From NCBI GenBank assembly GCA_900754965.1, contig CAAEEO010000002.1:1-41563 (forward strand): DNA of 41,563 nucleotides. The letters run 5' to 3'. The position numbers and the translations under genes were made by a program. This DNA is from an uncultured Oscillospiraceae bacterium (GTDB lineage Bacteria; Bacillota; Clostridia; Oscillospirales; Oscillospiraceae). This document shows, piece after piece, positions 15,066 to 23,522 of this stretch. How positions within the stretch are numbered: the first letter of the stretch is position 1; each line of letters opens with the position of its first letter. Under the pieces are notes generated by a model. It was not told the origin of the DNA. It worked only from the letters and a program-made list of their open reading frames with translations, and searched no databases.

Positions 15066-16037
15066 ATGTTGAAAATTGGTTCTACCACCCTTCCCGGCTG
15101 CCTGAGCCTGGGACCTATGGCCGGAGTGACGGACGCTGCGTTCCGGGAAGTCTGCCGGCAGCAGGGCGCCGCTCTGACCTGCACGGAAATGGTGAGCGCC
15201 AAAGCTCTGGTCTTTGGCGACAAGAAAACAAAACAGCTGCTGTATATCTCCCCGGATGACCACCCCTGTGCCGCCCAGATTTTCGGCCATGAGCCGGATG
15301 TCATGGCGCAGGCAGCCAAGATTGCGTTGGAAGAGTCCGGCGCTGACTTTATTGATATCAACATGGGCTGCCCTGTCGGAAAGGTAGTCAAATCCGGGGA
15401 CGGCAGCGCTCTGATGAAAACACCGGAACTGGCCGGAGAGATCATCGACGCCGTAGTCCACGCGGTACCTGTCCCTGTCACTGTTAAGTTTCGCAAAGGC
15501 TGGGATGGCGGCAGCGTCAATGCCGTCGAGTTTGCCCGTCAATGCGAGCAGGCCGGCGTTTCTGCCATTGCTGTCCACGGACGGACTCGGGTGCAGATGT
15601 ATGCCGGAAAAGCGGACTGGGATATCATCCGGGATGTGAAACAGGCCGTAAATGTTCCGGTGATTGCCAACGGCGATATCTTTACGGGAGAAGATGCCGC
15701 GCACATTCTGCGCTATACCGGGGCAGACGGCGCCATGATTGGCCGCGGCTCTTTTGGCGATCCCTGGCTGTTTGCCCGGGCCAACGCCGCAATCCAGGGC
15801 TTGCCGGAGCCTCCTCTTCCCCCCCTGCCGGAACGGATGCAAACTGCCTTTCGTCAGGTCTGCCGGGCAGCGGAGCTGAAAGGCGAGCGCCTGGCTTGTA
15901 TCGAGGCGAGAAAACAACTTTCCTGGTATTTGAAAGGGGTGCCCCACGCATCCTATTATAAACAGCGGCTGGTAACCATCGAGTCCCTCCATGAATTGGA
16001 GTGGATCATCCGGGAAATCAATCTGGAACTGAGGTAA
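15066..16037 (+). CDS. dusB: tRNA-dihydrouridine synthase (DusB-like)
   Basis: This 323-residue FMN enzyme reduces uridines in the tRNA D-loop. Motifs: LGPMAGVTDAAFR near the N-terminus, MGCPVGKVVKSGDGSALM with the catalytic cysteine, TVKFRKGW, VHGRTRVQMYAGKADW, PVIANGDI and GADGAMIGRGSFGDPW for phosphate binding of FMN. ATG at 15066 follows GAGG and gives the usual N-terminus; TTG at 15057, overlapping the xth stop, would add three residues. It is third in the run of tRNA and DNA maintenance genes, seven bases before the sigma-factor gene. Confidence 0.95.
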   Translation: MLKIGSTTLPGCLSLGPMAGVTDAAFREVCRQQGAALTCTEMVSAKALVFGDKKTKQLLYISPDDHPCAAQIFGHEPDVMAQAAKIALEESGADFIDINMGCPVGKVVKSGDGSALMKTPELAGEIIDAVVHAVPVPVTVKFRKGWDGGSVNAVEFARQCEQAGVSAIAVHGRTRVQMYAGKADWDIIRDVKQAVNVPVIANGDIFTGEDAAHILRYTGADGAMIGRGSFGDPWLFARANAAIQGLPEPPLPPLPERMQTAFRQVCRAAELKGERLACIEARKQLSWYLKGVPHASYYKQRLVTIESLHELEWIIREINLELR

Positions 16038-16043
16038 CTTTCC

Positions 16044-16670
16044 ATGCTGACCAACGAAGAAGAGCAGCGGATCATACAGCGGGTACTTTCCGGCGATACG
16101 GATGCCTTTGAACTGCTGGTTCTGGATCAAAGCAAAATTGTATACAACCTCGCGCTGCGGATGGTGTCTGATCCGGAAGACGCCGCTGACATCTCTCAGG
16201 AGGCGTTTCTCAAGGCGTTTACCAATCTGTCCAGTTTTCGAGGAGACAGCAAGTTTTCTTCCTGGCTGTATAAACTGACCACAAACCTTTGCCTGGACCA
16301 TCTGCGTAAGCGGAATCGTCACAAAGTCCTTCCTCTGACCTATACCGACGAGGACGGGAACGAGGAAACCATGGAGATCCCGGACGATTCCCATGCCCCC
16401 GAAACAGAGGCTGAGCGACGGGAACTGCAATCCCATGTGCGGGAGGGGCTGGCGCAGCTGCCCCCCATGCAGCGGGAGATCCTGGTAATGCGGGAAATTG
16501 GCGGAATGAGTTATGAGGAGATCAGTCAGCAGCTGCAGATTGAAGAAGGAACGGTCAAATCGCGGATTTTCCGGGCAAGAAAAAAACTTTGCAATATTTT
16601 AACGCAGAAAGGGAACATTTCCGAGCAATCTCCGTCTAAAGAGCATAAGAAGGGGGGCACGGTTTCATGA
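16044..16670 (+). CDS. ECF-type RNA polymerase sigma factor
   Basis: This 208-residue sigma-70 family protein has region 2 (LVLDQSKIVYNLALRMV, DAADISQEAFLKAF, SSWLYKLTTNLCLDHLRKRN) and region 4 (LPPMQREILVMREIGGMSYE, QLQIEEGTVKSRIFRARKKL), with no region 1 or 3. It resembles SigW/RpoE-like ECF factors of Firmicutes. The downstream gene overlaps its stop (ATGA) and encodes a zinc-type anti-sigma factor, so activity is probably released by an envelope signal. The short C-terminal tail after region 4 is lysine-rich. Confidence 0.95.
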   Translation: MLTNEEEQRIIQRVLSGDTDAFELLVLDQSKIVYNLALRMVSDPEDAADISQEAFLKAFTNLSSFRGDSKFSSWLYKLTTNLCLDHLRKRNRHKVLPLTYTDEDGNEETMEIPDDSHAPETEAERRELQSHVREGLAQLPPMQREILVMREIGGMSYEEISQQLQIEEGTVKSRIFRARKKLCNILTQKGNISEQSPSKEHKKGGTVS

Positions 16671-17425
16671 CTTGTGAAGAGATCCGTGAAAAAATCAGCG
16701 TGATGGCCGATCAGGAATTGAGTGATGAAGAGTGTGCCCTGGTAACAGAGCATCTGGCAGCTTGTCCGGAATGTATGATGGTGTACGAGGCATTTGCCTC
16801 CCTGTCAGATGCGCTCAGTGAACTGGATGACCTTCCGGAGGGATTCAGTCAATCGGTCATGCACAAGGTGCGTGCCCGCGCTCGCGTTCCCAAACTAAAA
16901 CGAGGCCTGTTCCGGGCAGCGGGCTTGGCCGCCTGTTTTGCTTTGGTGCTGTTTACCGGGCGTACAGCCGGGCTATTTCCTGCACAGAATGAAAATGACG
17001 CAGCTGTCCGGAGCGTATCCACAGTAGACGAAGTACAGGCGGACAATGGCGCCACACCCTTCTCCGCTGCCAAAGAACTGGCAGAAGATGCGGACGCCAG
17101 CCTGATGGAATACAGTTATGCGGCCATTACGCCCGGCGGCGGTCAATCTCCGGTCAGCAGTGCCATGTATTCGCAGGAAGATGCTGCCGCCCCGGATTTG
17201 CTCCGGGAGCAGTTGGCAGTTTCCGCTGCAGCAGAGTATGGTCTGTTTGCTCCCCCGGCAGATTATACAGTCACTTTCTATAATACCGACAAAGACAGTG
17301 ATGATCTGGACTTGTCGATTTGGTTGGACGGTGATCGCCTGTATTGCCAGGATGAACTGACGCAAACCGCGTATTATGCAGTCTGTTCAGCAGAGGACTT
17401 TCTGTCCGCTATCGGAGAAGAATAA
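16667..17425 (+). CDS. Membrane anti-sigma factor with zinc-binding domain
   Basis: This 252-residue protein has an N-terminal zf-HC2/ZAS domain, with H-x3-C-x2-C seen as HLAACPEC after an acidic helix (DQELSDEECALVTE). One membrane span lies around residues 84-103 (AGLAACFALVLFTG), followed by an extracytoplasmic region of about 150 residues of unrecognised fold. By family it holds the adjacent ECF sigma factor at the membrane until a signal triggers release or proteolysis. Coupled by overlap with the sigma gene; last gene of the operon, followed by a terminator. Confidence 0.92.
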   Translation: MTCEEIREKISVMADQELSDEECALVTEHLAACPECMMVYEAFASLSDALSELDDLPEGFSQSVMHKVRARARVPKLKRGLFRAAGLAACFALVLFTGRTAGLFPAQNENDAAVRSVSTVDEVQADNGATPFSAAKELAEDADASLMEYSYAAITPGGGQSPVSSAMYSQEDAAAPDLLREQLAVSAAAEYGLFAPPADYTVTFYNTDKDSDDLDLSIWLDGDRLYCQDELTQTAYYAVCSAEDFLSAIGEE

Positions 17426-17444
17426 GTTATACCGATCCCCAAAA

Positions 17445-17474
17445 ACGGCAGTCAAATGACTGCCGTTTTTTCTT
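17445..17474 (+). terminator. Terminator of trmB-to-anti-sigma operon
   Basis: ACGGCAGTCA (17445-17454) pairs with TGACTGCCGT (17457-17466) across a two-base AA gap, with A-run before and TTTTT after. Likely works in both directions. Confidence 0.9.
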
Positions 17475-17567
17475 ATCACCGCCGTATCCATCGTTTTTTT
17501 CGATTCTGCTCAGCAAAATCTTTTATTCCTTTTCCTGATGTTCTATGGTTTTTTGCGTTACAACCTA

Positions 17568-17596
17568 TTGAATTCAATCCAGAATTATGCTATTAT
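17568..17596 (+). promoter_or_regulatory. Promoter of rex
   Basis: TTGAAT (17568-17573), 17-base spacer, TATTAT (17591-17596). The start of transcription would fall near 17603, about 80 bases before the TTG start of rex. Confidence 0.7.
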
Positions 17597-17602
17597 ACGG
17601 AA

Positions 17603-17622
17603 TAGTAATAATTATTTCACAA
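17603..17622 (+). promoter_or_regulatory. Possible Rex operator (autoregulation)
   Basis: The right half ATTTCACAA is a perfect half of the known Rex box (TTGTGAAAT...ATTTCACAA), while the left half (TAGTAAT) is degenerate. It sits directly after the rex -10 box, where a bound repressor would block transcription. Confidence 0.45.
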
Positions 17623-17685
17623 TATCAAATTTCACCGGTATCACCGGTATCCAGCGCTATTCCGGCGCTGACGGGAGTGAGAAAC

Positions 17686-18354
17686 TTGAAAAGAATTAAA
17701 GTATCGAATAACGTCATCCGCAGACTGCCCCGGTATCTGCGCAAGCTGGACGAATTGAATGCTGCTGAAGTGGATCGGATCTCCTCCGGCGAACTTGGTC
17801 GCCAGATGGGCTTGACCCCTTCTCAGATTCGGCAGGACTTCAGCTGTTTCGGTGAATTTGGCCAGCAGGGTTATGGCTATAATGTCACTGCGCTGCGGGG
17901 CGAAATCGCAAAAATTTTGGGAATGGATCGCGATTTTACCGCCGTTCTCGTGGGCGTGGGTAACATTGGGCACGCACTGATCGACCACTTTAGCTTCAAT
18001 CGTTACGGATTCCGTCTGGTCTCCGCGTTTGATGTCAAACAGGATGTGATTGGCACCAAAATCGCCGATGTAGAGATTCACGATATGACCCAAATCCGCA
18101 CCGTTGTCACGGAACTGAAACCGGACATTGCCATTCTCTGTGTTCCCAAAGCGTTTGCCAATGACCTGGCTCATGTCTTGGTGGATGCCGGCGTGAAGGG
18201 CATCTGGAATTTTACCAACGTGGAACTGGATGTTCCCGAGGACGATGTGGTCATTGAGAATATTTATTTCTCGGACAGCCTGTTGGCTCTGGGATACTAT
18301 CTGTCCGAGAGCGTTGACGAGGCCGAGGCAAAGGCTGCCCGGCGCCGCGTCTGA
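17686..18354 (+). CDS. rex: Redox-sensing transcriptional repressor Rex
   Basis: This 222-residue NADH/NAD+ sensor represses fermentation and reoxidation genes when NAD+ is high. An N-terminal winged helix (VIRRLPRYLRKLDEL, SSGELGRQMGLTPSQIRQDF, GEFGQQGYGYNV) is followed by a Rossmann domain with VGVGNIGHAL and the C-terminal domain-swap helix (ENIYFSDSLLALGYYL). TTG at 17686 is chosen because it gives the normal N-terminus MKRIKVSNNVIRRL with GGGAG upstream; the frame is open further back without family similarity. It is followed closely by an SLH-domain gene. Confidence 0.95.
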   Translation: MKRIKVSNNVIRRLPRYLRKLDELNAAEVDRISSGELGRQMGLTPSQIRQDFSCFGEFGQQGYGYNVTALRGEIAKILGMDRDFTAVLVGVGNIGHALIDHFSFNRYGFRLVSAFDVKQDVIGTKIADVEIHDMTQIRTVVTELKPDIAILCVPKAFANDLAHVLVDAGVKGIWNFTNVELDVPEDDVVIENIYFSDSLLALGYYLSESVDEAEAKAARRRV

Positions 18355-18397
18355 TTCCACCATTTCACCCGATGACATATATCGGGCAGGAGTTTTC

Positions 18398-19456
18398 ATG
18401 AAAAAAAGATTCATCGCATTTCTATTGACCCTTTCCCTATTGGCCGGAATTGGTGTAGCGGCCACCGCCGGCAGCGCTGACGACCCTCTGGTCTCCCGGA
18501 GTTTCGCGGAAGATTGGGGGAAAAAACTGGTCACCTCTGCCGCCACGAAAGCCAAATCTGAACTGACAGAATTTGGCAATGCTGCCATTCAGGCCTCGAA
18601 AAAAACGACCGTTTCCTACCCGAAAGCCTACAGTTTGTCCAGCGGAACGACTATGGACCTGGGCACCGGTGCCAGTGTCGTGTTGGCATCCGGAGCCGCA
18701 AAGGTTTCCGTGCGCAGCGGAACACTGGTCAATGCCACCATGGGAGCCTCTGCTGCCAGCGGTGCATTAAATCTGAATCAGCAGTATATCGTCTGTGAGA
18801 ATTCCAGTGTGACCATCACGGCAGACTCTGCCAGTGTGGTACTGGTCAGTGGTGCGGCTGCGACCAGCGGCGGCTCTGCCTTTTTGGATGTTTCCCCCAA
18901 TCAGTGGTTCTATCCCTATGTGAACCGCGGCGTGGAACTGGGACTGATCCACGGTGTCAGTGCCACCTCCTATGCGCCGGACAGCCACCTGTCTGTGGCT
19001 GCTGCGATCACACTGGCCGCCCAGATGCACCGACTGGATCAGATGGGAAACACCTCCGTTCCTCCCTCCGGCTCCGTGTGGTATGACACCTATCGCAATT
19101 ACTGCATCGAGCAGGGCATCATCGACCAAAAATATGCCTCCTACACGGATGCACAGATGAATGCCGATATCACCCGCGGGGAGTTTGTCCACATTTTCTA
19201 CCATGCTCTGCCTGCAGAAAGCTACACCGTAAAAAACCAGATCGCTGACGGCGCGATTCCCGATGTGAAACTCGGTGATGCCTACGCAGATGAGGTCTAC
19301 GCTTTTTATCGGGCAGGGATTCTGGCAGGATATACGGACTCTGCTGAGTTTGCAGAGCACGCTTTCGGCACAGATTCCAAAATCAAGCGCAGTGAAGTGG
19401 CGATTATCGTTGTCCACATGATGGATCAGGACACCCGCGTCAGTTTCACGATCTGA
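18398..19456 (+). CDS. Secreted S-layer-homology domain protein
   Basis: This 352-residue protein has a signal peptide (MKKRFIAFLLTLSLLAGIG, cleavage probably after ATAGSA). A Ser/Thr/Ala/Gly-rich segment follows (about 60-160; repeated V-L-x-SGAA), then two to three SLH repeats (FLDVSPNQWFYPYVNRGVEL, then ITRGEFVHIFYHAL, then YADEVYAFYRAGILAGYTD with IKRSEVAIIVVHMM). SLH domains bind pyruvylated wall polymers, so the protein sits on the cell surface. ATG at 18398 follows CAGGAG; a small CCCGAT/ATCGGG hairpin lies just upstream. No catalytic domain is seen, so a structural or anchoring role is likely. Confidence 0.9.
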   Translation: MKKRFIAFLLTLSLLAGIGVAATAGSADDPLVSRSFAEDWGKKLVTSAATKAKSELTEFGNAAIQASKKTTVSYPKAYSLSSGTTMDLGTGASVVLASGAAKVSVRSGTLVNATMGASAASGALNLNQQYIVCENSSVTITADSASVVLVSGAAATSGGSAFLDVSPNQWFYPYVNRGVELGLIHGVSATSYAPDSHLSVAAAITLAAQMHRLDQMGNTSVPPSGSVWYDTYRNYCIEQGIIDQKYASYTDAQMNADITRGEFVHIFYHALPAESYTVKNQIADGAIPDVKLGDAYADEVYAFYRAGILAGYTDSAEFAEHAFGTDSKIKRSEVAIIVVHMMDQDTRVSFTI

Positions 19457-19472
19457 ACCATTCAATCAATCC

Positions 19473-19500
19473 AAGCGGCTGAGCTCTCAGCCGCTTTTTT
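19473..19500 (+). terminator. Terminator between SLH gene and mnmE
   Basis: AAGCGGCTGA and TCAGCCGCTT flank a GCTC loop and are followed by TTTTTT. The mnmE ribosome site begins only a few bases later, so it may also act as a leader structure. Confidence 0.88.
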
Positions 19501-19515
19501 CAAAGGAGTTACATT

Positions 19516-20883
19516 ATGTCTGATACCATTGCCGCCATTGCCACCGGCGGTGTTGTTGCCGCCATCGGAATCCTGCGGGTCTCCGGTGACCGTACCTTGG
19601 AAATCATCGATCAGGTTTTTCGTCCTGTTTCCGGACGGAAAATGTCTTCCTACCCCAATCGCCAGCTGGTATACGGCTCCATGGTGGATAAAGATGGCGC
19701 AGAACTGGATATTTGCCTGTGCACCATCAGTCGCGGTCCCGGCAGTTACACCGGGGAAGACACTGCCGAACTGCAGTGCCATGGCTCCCCCACCGTCCTG
19801 CGCCAGGGCTTGGAGGCGCTGTTTGCCGCCGGCGCCCGTCAGGCCCGCGCCGGAGAGTTTTCCAAACGGGCATTCCTCAACGGCCGGATGGACCTGACAC
19901 AGGCTGAAGCCGTGATTGACATTATCCATGCAGAAACCGCTGAGGCGGCAAAAAATGCCGTAGGACAGCTTTCCGGCGCCATCGTTCGGAAAACAGACCA
20001 GATTTACGACGCTCTGGTGGACATCTGCTCCCACTATCACGCTGTTCTGGACTATCCCGATGAGGACATTGAAGATTTTCAGCTGCGGGACTATGAATCC
20101 GTCCTGGACGATGCCATCCTGCAGCTGTCTCGCCTGCGGGACAGTTTTGACCGTGGCCGTATTATGACCGAGGGCGTCCGGGCTGCCATCATCGGAAAGC
20201 CCAACGCCGGCAAGTCCTCCCTGCTCAATGCCCTTTTGGGCTATGAACGGGCCATCGTCACGGATATTGCCGGTACCACCCGTGACACCATTGAAGAGCG
20301 CGTGCGTTTGGGCGGCGTACTGCTCCGCCTGGCCGACACCGCCGGCATCCGGGATACAGAGGACACCGTAGAAAAGATCGGTGTGGATCGGGCCCTGACA
20401 GCGGCGCAGGCCGCCGATCTGGTCATCGCCGTATTTGACGGCACGCAGCCGCTGACCCAGGAGGATCAGGAGGCCATTCAGGCCGCCGCAGGCTGTGAAA
20501 AACGGATCGCTGTGGTCAACAAATCCGACAAACCTCTGGTAGTGGACACCGCAGCCCTGGCCGCTGACTTTTCCATCGTATGCACCCTGTCCGCCAAGGA
20601 ACAAGTGGGGCTGGAAAGTCTGGAACAGGCTGTGTCCACCCTGTTCCCCGTGCCGGATGCACCGGCCGGAGAGATCCTCACCAACGCCCGGCAGGCAGAC
20701 GCCGTTTCTCGGGCACTGGATGCCCTGCACAGCGCCAAGGAGGCCATGCTCCTGGGGGTGACCCCGGACGCCGTACTCACAGAGGCCGAACAGGCTATGG
20801 ATGCACTGGGCGAACTGACCGGAAAGCATATCCGGGAAGATGTGACCAATCGAATCTTCGCGCGATTCTGCGTGGGAAAATAA
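19516..20883 (+). CDS. mnmE: tRNA uridine-5-carboxymethylaminomethyl modification GTPase
   Basis: This 455-residue protein acts with MnmG to modify the wobble uridine of several tRNAs. The N-terminal folate-binding domain begins DTIAAIATGGVVAAIGILRV. The GTPase domain is inserted in the helical region: G1 GKPNAGKSS near residue 230, G2 AGTTRD, G3 DTAGI, G4 NKSD. It ends with the invariant C-terminal cysteine motif as FCVGK. ATG at 19516 follows AAAGGAG. All functional residues are present. The partner mnmG is not in this window. Confidence 0.97.
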   Translation: MSDTIAAIATGGVVAAIGILRVSGDRTLEIIDQVFRPVSGRKMSSYPNRQLVYGSMVDKDGAELDICLCTISRGPGSYTGEDTAELQCHGSPTVLRQGLEALFAAGARQARAGEFSKRAFLNGRMDLTQAEAVIDIIHAETAEAAKNAVGQLSGAIVRKTDQIYDALVDICSHYHAVLDYPDEDIEDFQLRDYESVLDDAILQLSRLRDSFDRGRIMTEGVRAAIIGKPNAGKSSLLNALLGYERAIVTDIAGTTRDTIEERVRLGGVLLRLADTAGIRDTEDTVEKIGVDRALTAAQAADLVIAVFDGTQPLTQEDQEAIQAAAGCEKRIAVVNKSDKPLVVDTAALAADFSIVCTLSAKEQVGLESLEQAVSTLFPVPDAPAGEILTNARQADAVSRALDALHSAKEAMLLGVTPDAVLTEAEQAMDALGELTGKHIREDVTNRIFARFCVGK

Positions 20884-20949
20884 ATCAAACTGTGCTGACC
20901 GGGTCCCGGTAGACCCGATCCCACACAAACAGCAGAAAGGATGAATGTG

Positions 20950-21987
20950 ATGAAGGGAACCATGAAATGCGTCGTCAAAACCAAGGCAGAGCCTGGAGCA
21001 TTGGAGCTGTGGGAGAAACCCATTCCCCAGCCTGCCGCCAATGAAGTTCTGGTAAAAGTCCGCGCCGCCGCCATTTGCGGGACCGATGTCCATATCCGTG
21101 CATGGAACGAATGGAGTCAGAAACGGATGCATCCCCCGGTGACCATCGGCCACGAATTCTGCGGCGAAGTGGTGGAACTGGGCAAGGATGTGAAAGGCAT
21201 TCAGATCGGCGATATTGTCTCGGCAGAGTCTCACATTCCCTGCAATGTCTGTTCCGACTGCCGCAGAGGCAATCGCCATGTCTGCCAGCACACCGGCCTG
21301 ATGGGCGTCACCCGGGACGGCGGATTTGCAGAATATGTGACGGTGCCGGCAGAGATCGTTTATGTGGCGCCGAAAGATGTATCCTATAAAACACTGGCCA
21401 TTCTGGAGCCCTTTGGCCAGGCCGTTCACGCCGTAATGGACTATCCCGTTTGCGGCAAGACCATCGCCATTGTCGGCTGCGGCCCCATCGGTATCATGTG
21501 CGTAATGGTGGCAAAACGGATGGGAGCTGCCAAAATCATCGCCGTGGAGCTCAATCCCACCCGTGGGCAGCTGGCTCTGGAAAACGGCGCAGATGTTCTG
21601 GTCAATCCCAGTGAATGTGACCCCGTGGAAAAGATTATGGAACTGACCGGCGGCGTGGGCGTGGATATTGCCATTGAAATGTCCGGCAGCGTCATTGCCG
21701 AAGAGCAGGCTACCCGCTATATCCGCCCCGAAGGAAAATTCGTGGTGGCGGGTCTGCCCTCTCAGCCTTTCACTTTCGACCTGTCGGAGTTTGCTTACAA
21801 GGGCATCACCCTCCACGGCGCAGCGGCCCGCCTGCTGTTTGAGACCTGGGAACAGACCGATTCTCTGCTGAAACAGGGACTGCGCCTGGACAGCATCGTG
21901 ACCCACGAACTGCCGCTGGAACAGTTCAATGAGGCCATCGATCTGATGGAGCAGGGAAAATGCGGAAAGTGTCTGCTGATTCCTTAA
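20950..21987 (+). CDS. tdh: Zinc-dependent alcohol dehydrogenase, L-threonine 3-dehydrogenase-like
   Basis: This 345-residue medium-chain dehydrogenase carries ICGTDVHIRAWNEW, close to the threonine-dehydrogenase signature, GHEFCGEVVELG with the zinc-site histidine and glutamate, and a structural zinc lobe of four cysteines (CNVCSDCRRGNRHVC). Its NAD domain has VGCGPIGIMCVMVAKRMGA. It would oxidise L-threonine to 2-amino-3-ketobutyrate, but no kbl ligase is adjacent, so a sorbitol- or butanediol-type substrate remains possible. ATG at 20950 is preferred over 20941 because the ribosome site GAAAGGA lies directly against the earlier ATG. It is followed by a terminator. Confidence 0.85.
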   Translation: MKGTMKCVVKTKAEPGALELWEKPIPQPAANEVLVKVRAAAICGTDVHIRAWNEWSQKRMHPPVTIGHEFCGEVVELGKDVKGIQIGDIVSAESHIPCNVCSDCRRGNRHVCQHTGLMGVTRDGGFAEYVTVPAEIVYVAPKDVSYKTLAILEPFGQAVHAVMDYPVCGKTIAIVGCGPIGIMCVMVAKRMGAAKIIAVELNPTRGQLALENGADVLVNPSECDPVEKIMELTGGVGVDIAIEMSGSVIAEEQATRYIRPEGKFVVAGLPSQPFTFDLSEFAYKGITLHGAAARLLFETWEQTDSLLKQGLRLDSIVTHELPLEQFNEAIDLMEQGKCGKCLLIP

Positions 21988-22001
21988 CCATAGAATCCAA
22001 C

Positions 22002-22031
22002 GGGGGAAACGGCAGCGTTTCCCCCTATTTT
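22002..22031 (+). terminator. Terminator after dehydrogenase
   Basis: GGGGGAAACG (22002-22011) and CGTTTCCCCC (22016-22025) form a perfect 10-bp stem with a GCAG loop, then TATTTT. Confidence 0.9.
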
Positions 22032-22149
22032 GTACTATTTTCCCCCTAAAATCCCCGCCGCAACCCCCGGTTGACAAAAAGAAACCCACCATTGGTGGCG
22101 TATAGAACCGGAATATGCTATGCTCAGTCCAGAAAAGGAGGCTGCATAT

Positions 22150-23397
22150 ATGAATACTTCTATGACTTTGGGACAGCGCATCCAGGCCGGGCGAAAAGCC
22201 GCCCACCTATCACAGGAGGCACTGGGAGAACAGCTGCAAGTCTCTCGGCAGGCTGTCAGCAAATGGGAATCCGATGCGACCATCCCGGAACTGGAAAATC
22301 TGATTGCAATGAGCCGCATCTTCGGCGTTTCCGTGGGGCAGCTGTTGGGCGTAGAATCTGAGCCAACGCCTCAGGAAGAGGCAGAGGCAGACGCACCCCC
22401 TGCCGAACTGACGGAACGGGAACTGGAGGCAGTGGAGCGGATTGCAGAAAAATATGCCGAGACCCTCAGCGTCCATCAAAAGCCGAAATGGTCTCGACGG
22501 CGGAAAATTGCGACCGGCGTCGTGTGCGGCGGATTGCTGCTCTGTGGTGGACTGCTGCTCGTGCATCAGTTCAACGCATTGGAAAACAGACTGGACAATC
22601 TGCAGTTCCGGGTAAACAGTTTTCAGTCTGATATTACCCAAATCTCCTCAGATGTTTACAACCAGATCAGCTCTGCACTGGAACAGGAAAATGCCATTCT
22701 CTCGAATCATTCCTATGAGCTCACCGATGTGGACACCAAAGCAAAAACCGTTACCCTGACCCTCCGGGCCACACCGAAAGAATGGACTGCCACCACCACT
22801 GCAGTCTTTTATGTCCATCTCAATGACGGACAGGAATTTTCTTTCCCTGGAGAATATCAGAACGGAACTTTCGTGGCTACCGATGTGCTTCTCCCCATGG
22901 ACCCCTATGTGGATATCTCCGTTGTTTTTTCCGATGGCGAGGAGCATCGCACCGGGCGGATGGAAACAATCTGTGACTGCGACCCGGAAAACTTTATTCT
23001 TGCACCAATCCATATCTTCTGGGGCAGTTCCTGGTCCTCTTCGAACCCTGGTGTGGTACAGCTGGATCCATTTTCGATGTACATGTATCTCCCATCGGTA
23101 GAGCCGGAAAGCCTGGATTTGTGCCTGTATCGGAACAATGAGACCACACCGGAACAGGTCCTTCCCGTGACCTTTGAAGTGCTCTATCCCGATATTAACA
23201 TTGAAGACGCCAGCTATCCCGCCGAATTCAAGCTGGATGACGGCGAAACCATGGCCGCCTGTCTGCGAGCCACAGACGCCGACGGAAATGTGACCTATAC
23301 CCTCATCAATCAGTTCCAATGCGCAGGGAATTATATCGAATCTCTCGACCCGGACTGCGCCCCGGGGGAATGGGTCCCGGGCACCATAATAAAATAA
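22150..23397 (+). CDS. Membrane-anchored XRE-family regulator with extracytoplasmic domain
   Basis: This 415-residue protein has an N-terminal XRE helix-turn-helix (LGQRIQAGRKAAHLSQEALG, LQVSRQAVSKWE), a charged linker, and one membrane span at about 122-142 (GVVCGGLLLCGGLLLV). A short coiled-coil-like stretch follows (FNALENRLDNLQFRVNSF), then about 250 residues outside the membrane with a beta-rich look. The fold of the outer part is not recognised. This topology suggests a one-component transmembrane sensor that binds DNA directly. ATG at 22150 follows AAAGGAGG. An exact TTGACA lies at 22071-22076 but has no -10 at normal distance. The gene is monocistronic, ending at a terminator. Confidence 0.85.
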   Translation: MNTSMTLGQRIQAGRKAAHLSQEALGEQLQVSRQAVSKWESDATIPELENLIAMSRIFGVSVGQLLGVESEPTPQEEAEADAPPAELTERELEAVERIAEKYAETLSVHQKPKWSRRRKIATGVVCGGLLLCGGLLLVHQFNALENRLDNLQFRVNSFQSDITQISSDVYNQISSALEQENAILSNHSYELTDVDTKAKTVTLTLRATPKEWTATTTAVFYVHLNDGQEFSFPGEYQNGTFVATDVLLPMDPYVDISVVFSDGEEHRTGRMETICDCDPENFILAPIHIFWGSSWSSSNPGVVQLDPFSMYMYLPSVEPESLDLCLYRNNETTPEQVLPVTFEVLYPDINIEDASYPAEFKLDDGETMAACLRATDADGNVTYTLINQFQCAGNYIESLDPDCAPGEWVPGTIIK

Positions 23398-23414
23398 ATC
23401 GCATATTTTTGTGC

Positions 23415-23440
23415 AAAGGGCGCAATTCTGCGCCCTTTTT
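23415..23440 (+). terminator. Terminator after XRE-family gene
   Basis: AAAGGGCGCA and TGCGCCCTTT pair across an ATTC loop, followed by TT and a pyrimidine stretch. Confidence 0.88.
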
Positions 23441-23522
23441 CTCTTGGAAAGGTTGGTCAAATTGAGACTGGAAAAATAGTGGAAAATCACTAAAATAGAA
23501 CCCTATCATTTTTAGAAAGAAT

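Noticed and set aside
14997..16436. A 479-codon - strand open frame opposite dusB and the sigma factor
   Set aside because: Antisense to conserved genes with no domain match.
17632..17650. Tandem repeat of TCACCGGTA before rex
   Set aside because: Only two copies, no wider context; possibly chance.
22071..22106. TTGACA at 22071 with TATAGA at 22101 as promoter of the XRE-family gene
   Set aside because: The spacing is 24 bases, too long for a sigma-A promoter; the real promoter is unclear.
19462..22206. A 914-codon open frame on the - strand opposite mnmE and the dehydrogenase
   Set aside because: It is antisense to two well-supported genes, has no family similarity and no convincing start site; it results from the codon bias of the + strand genes.
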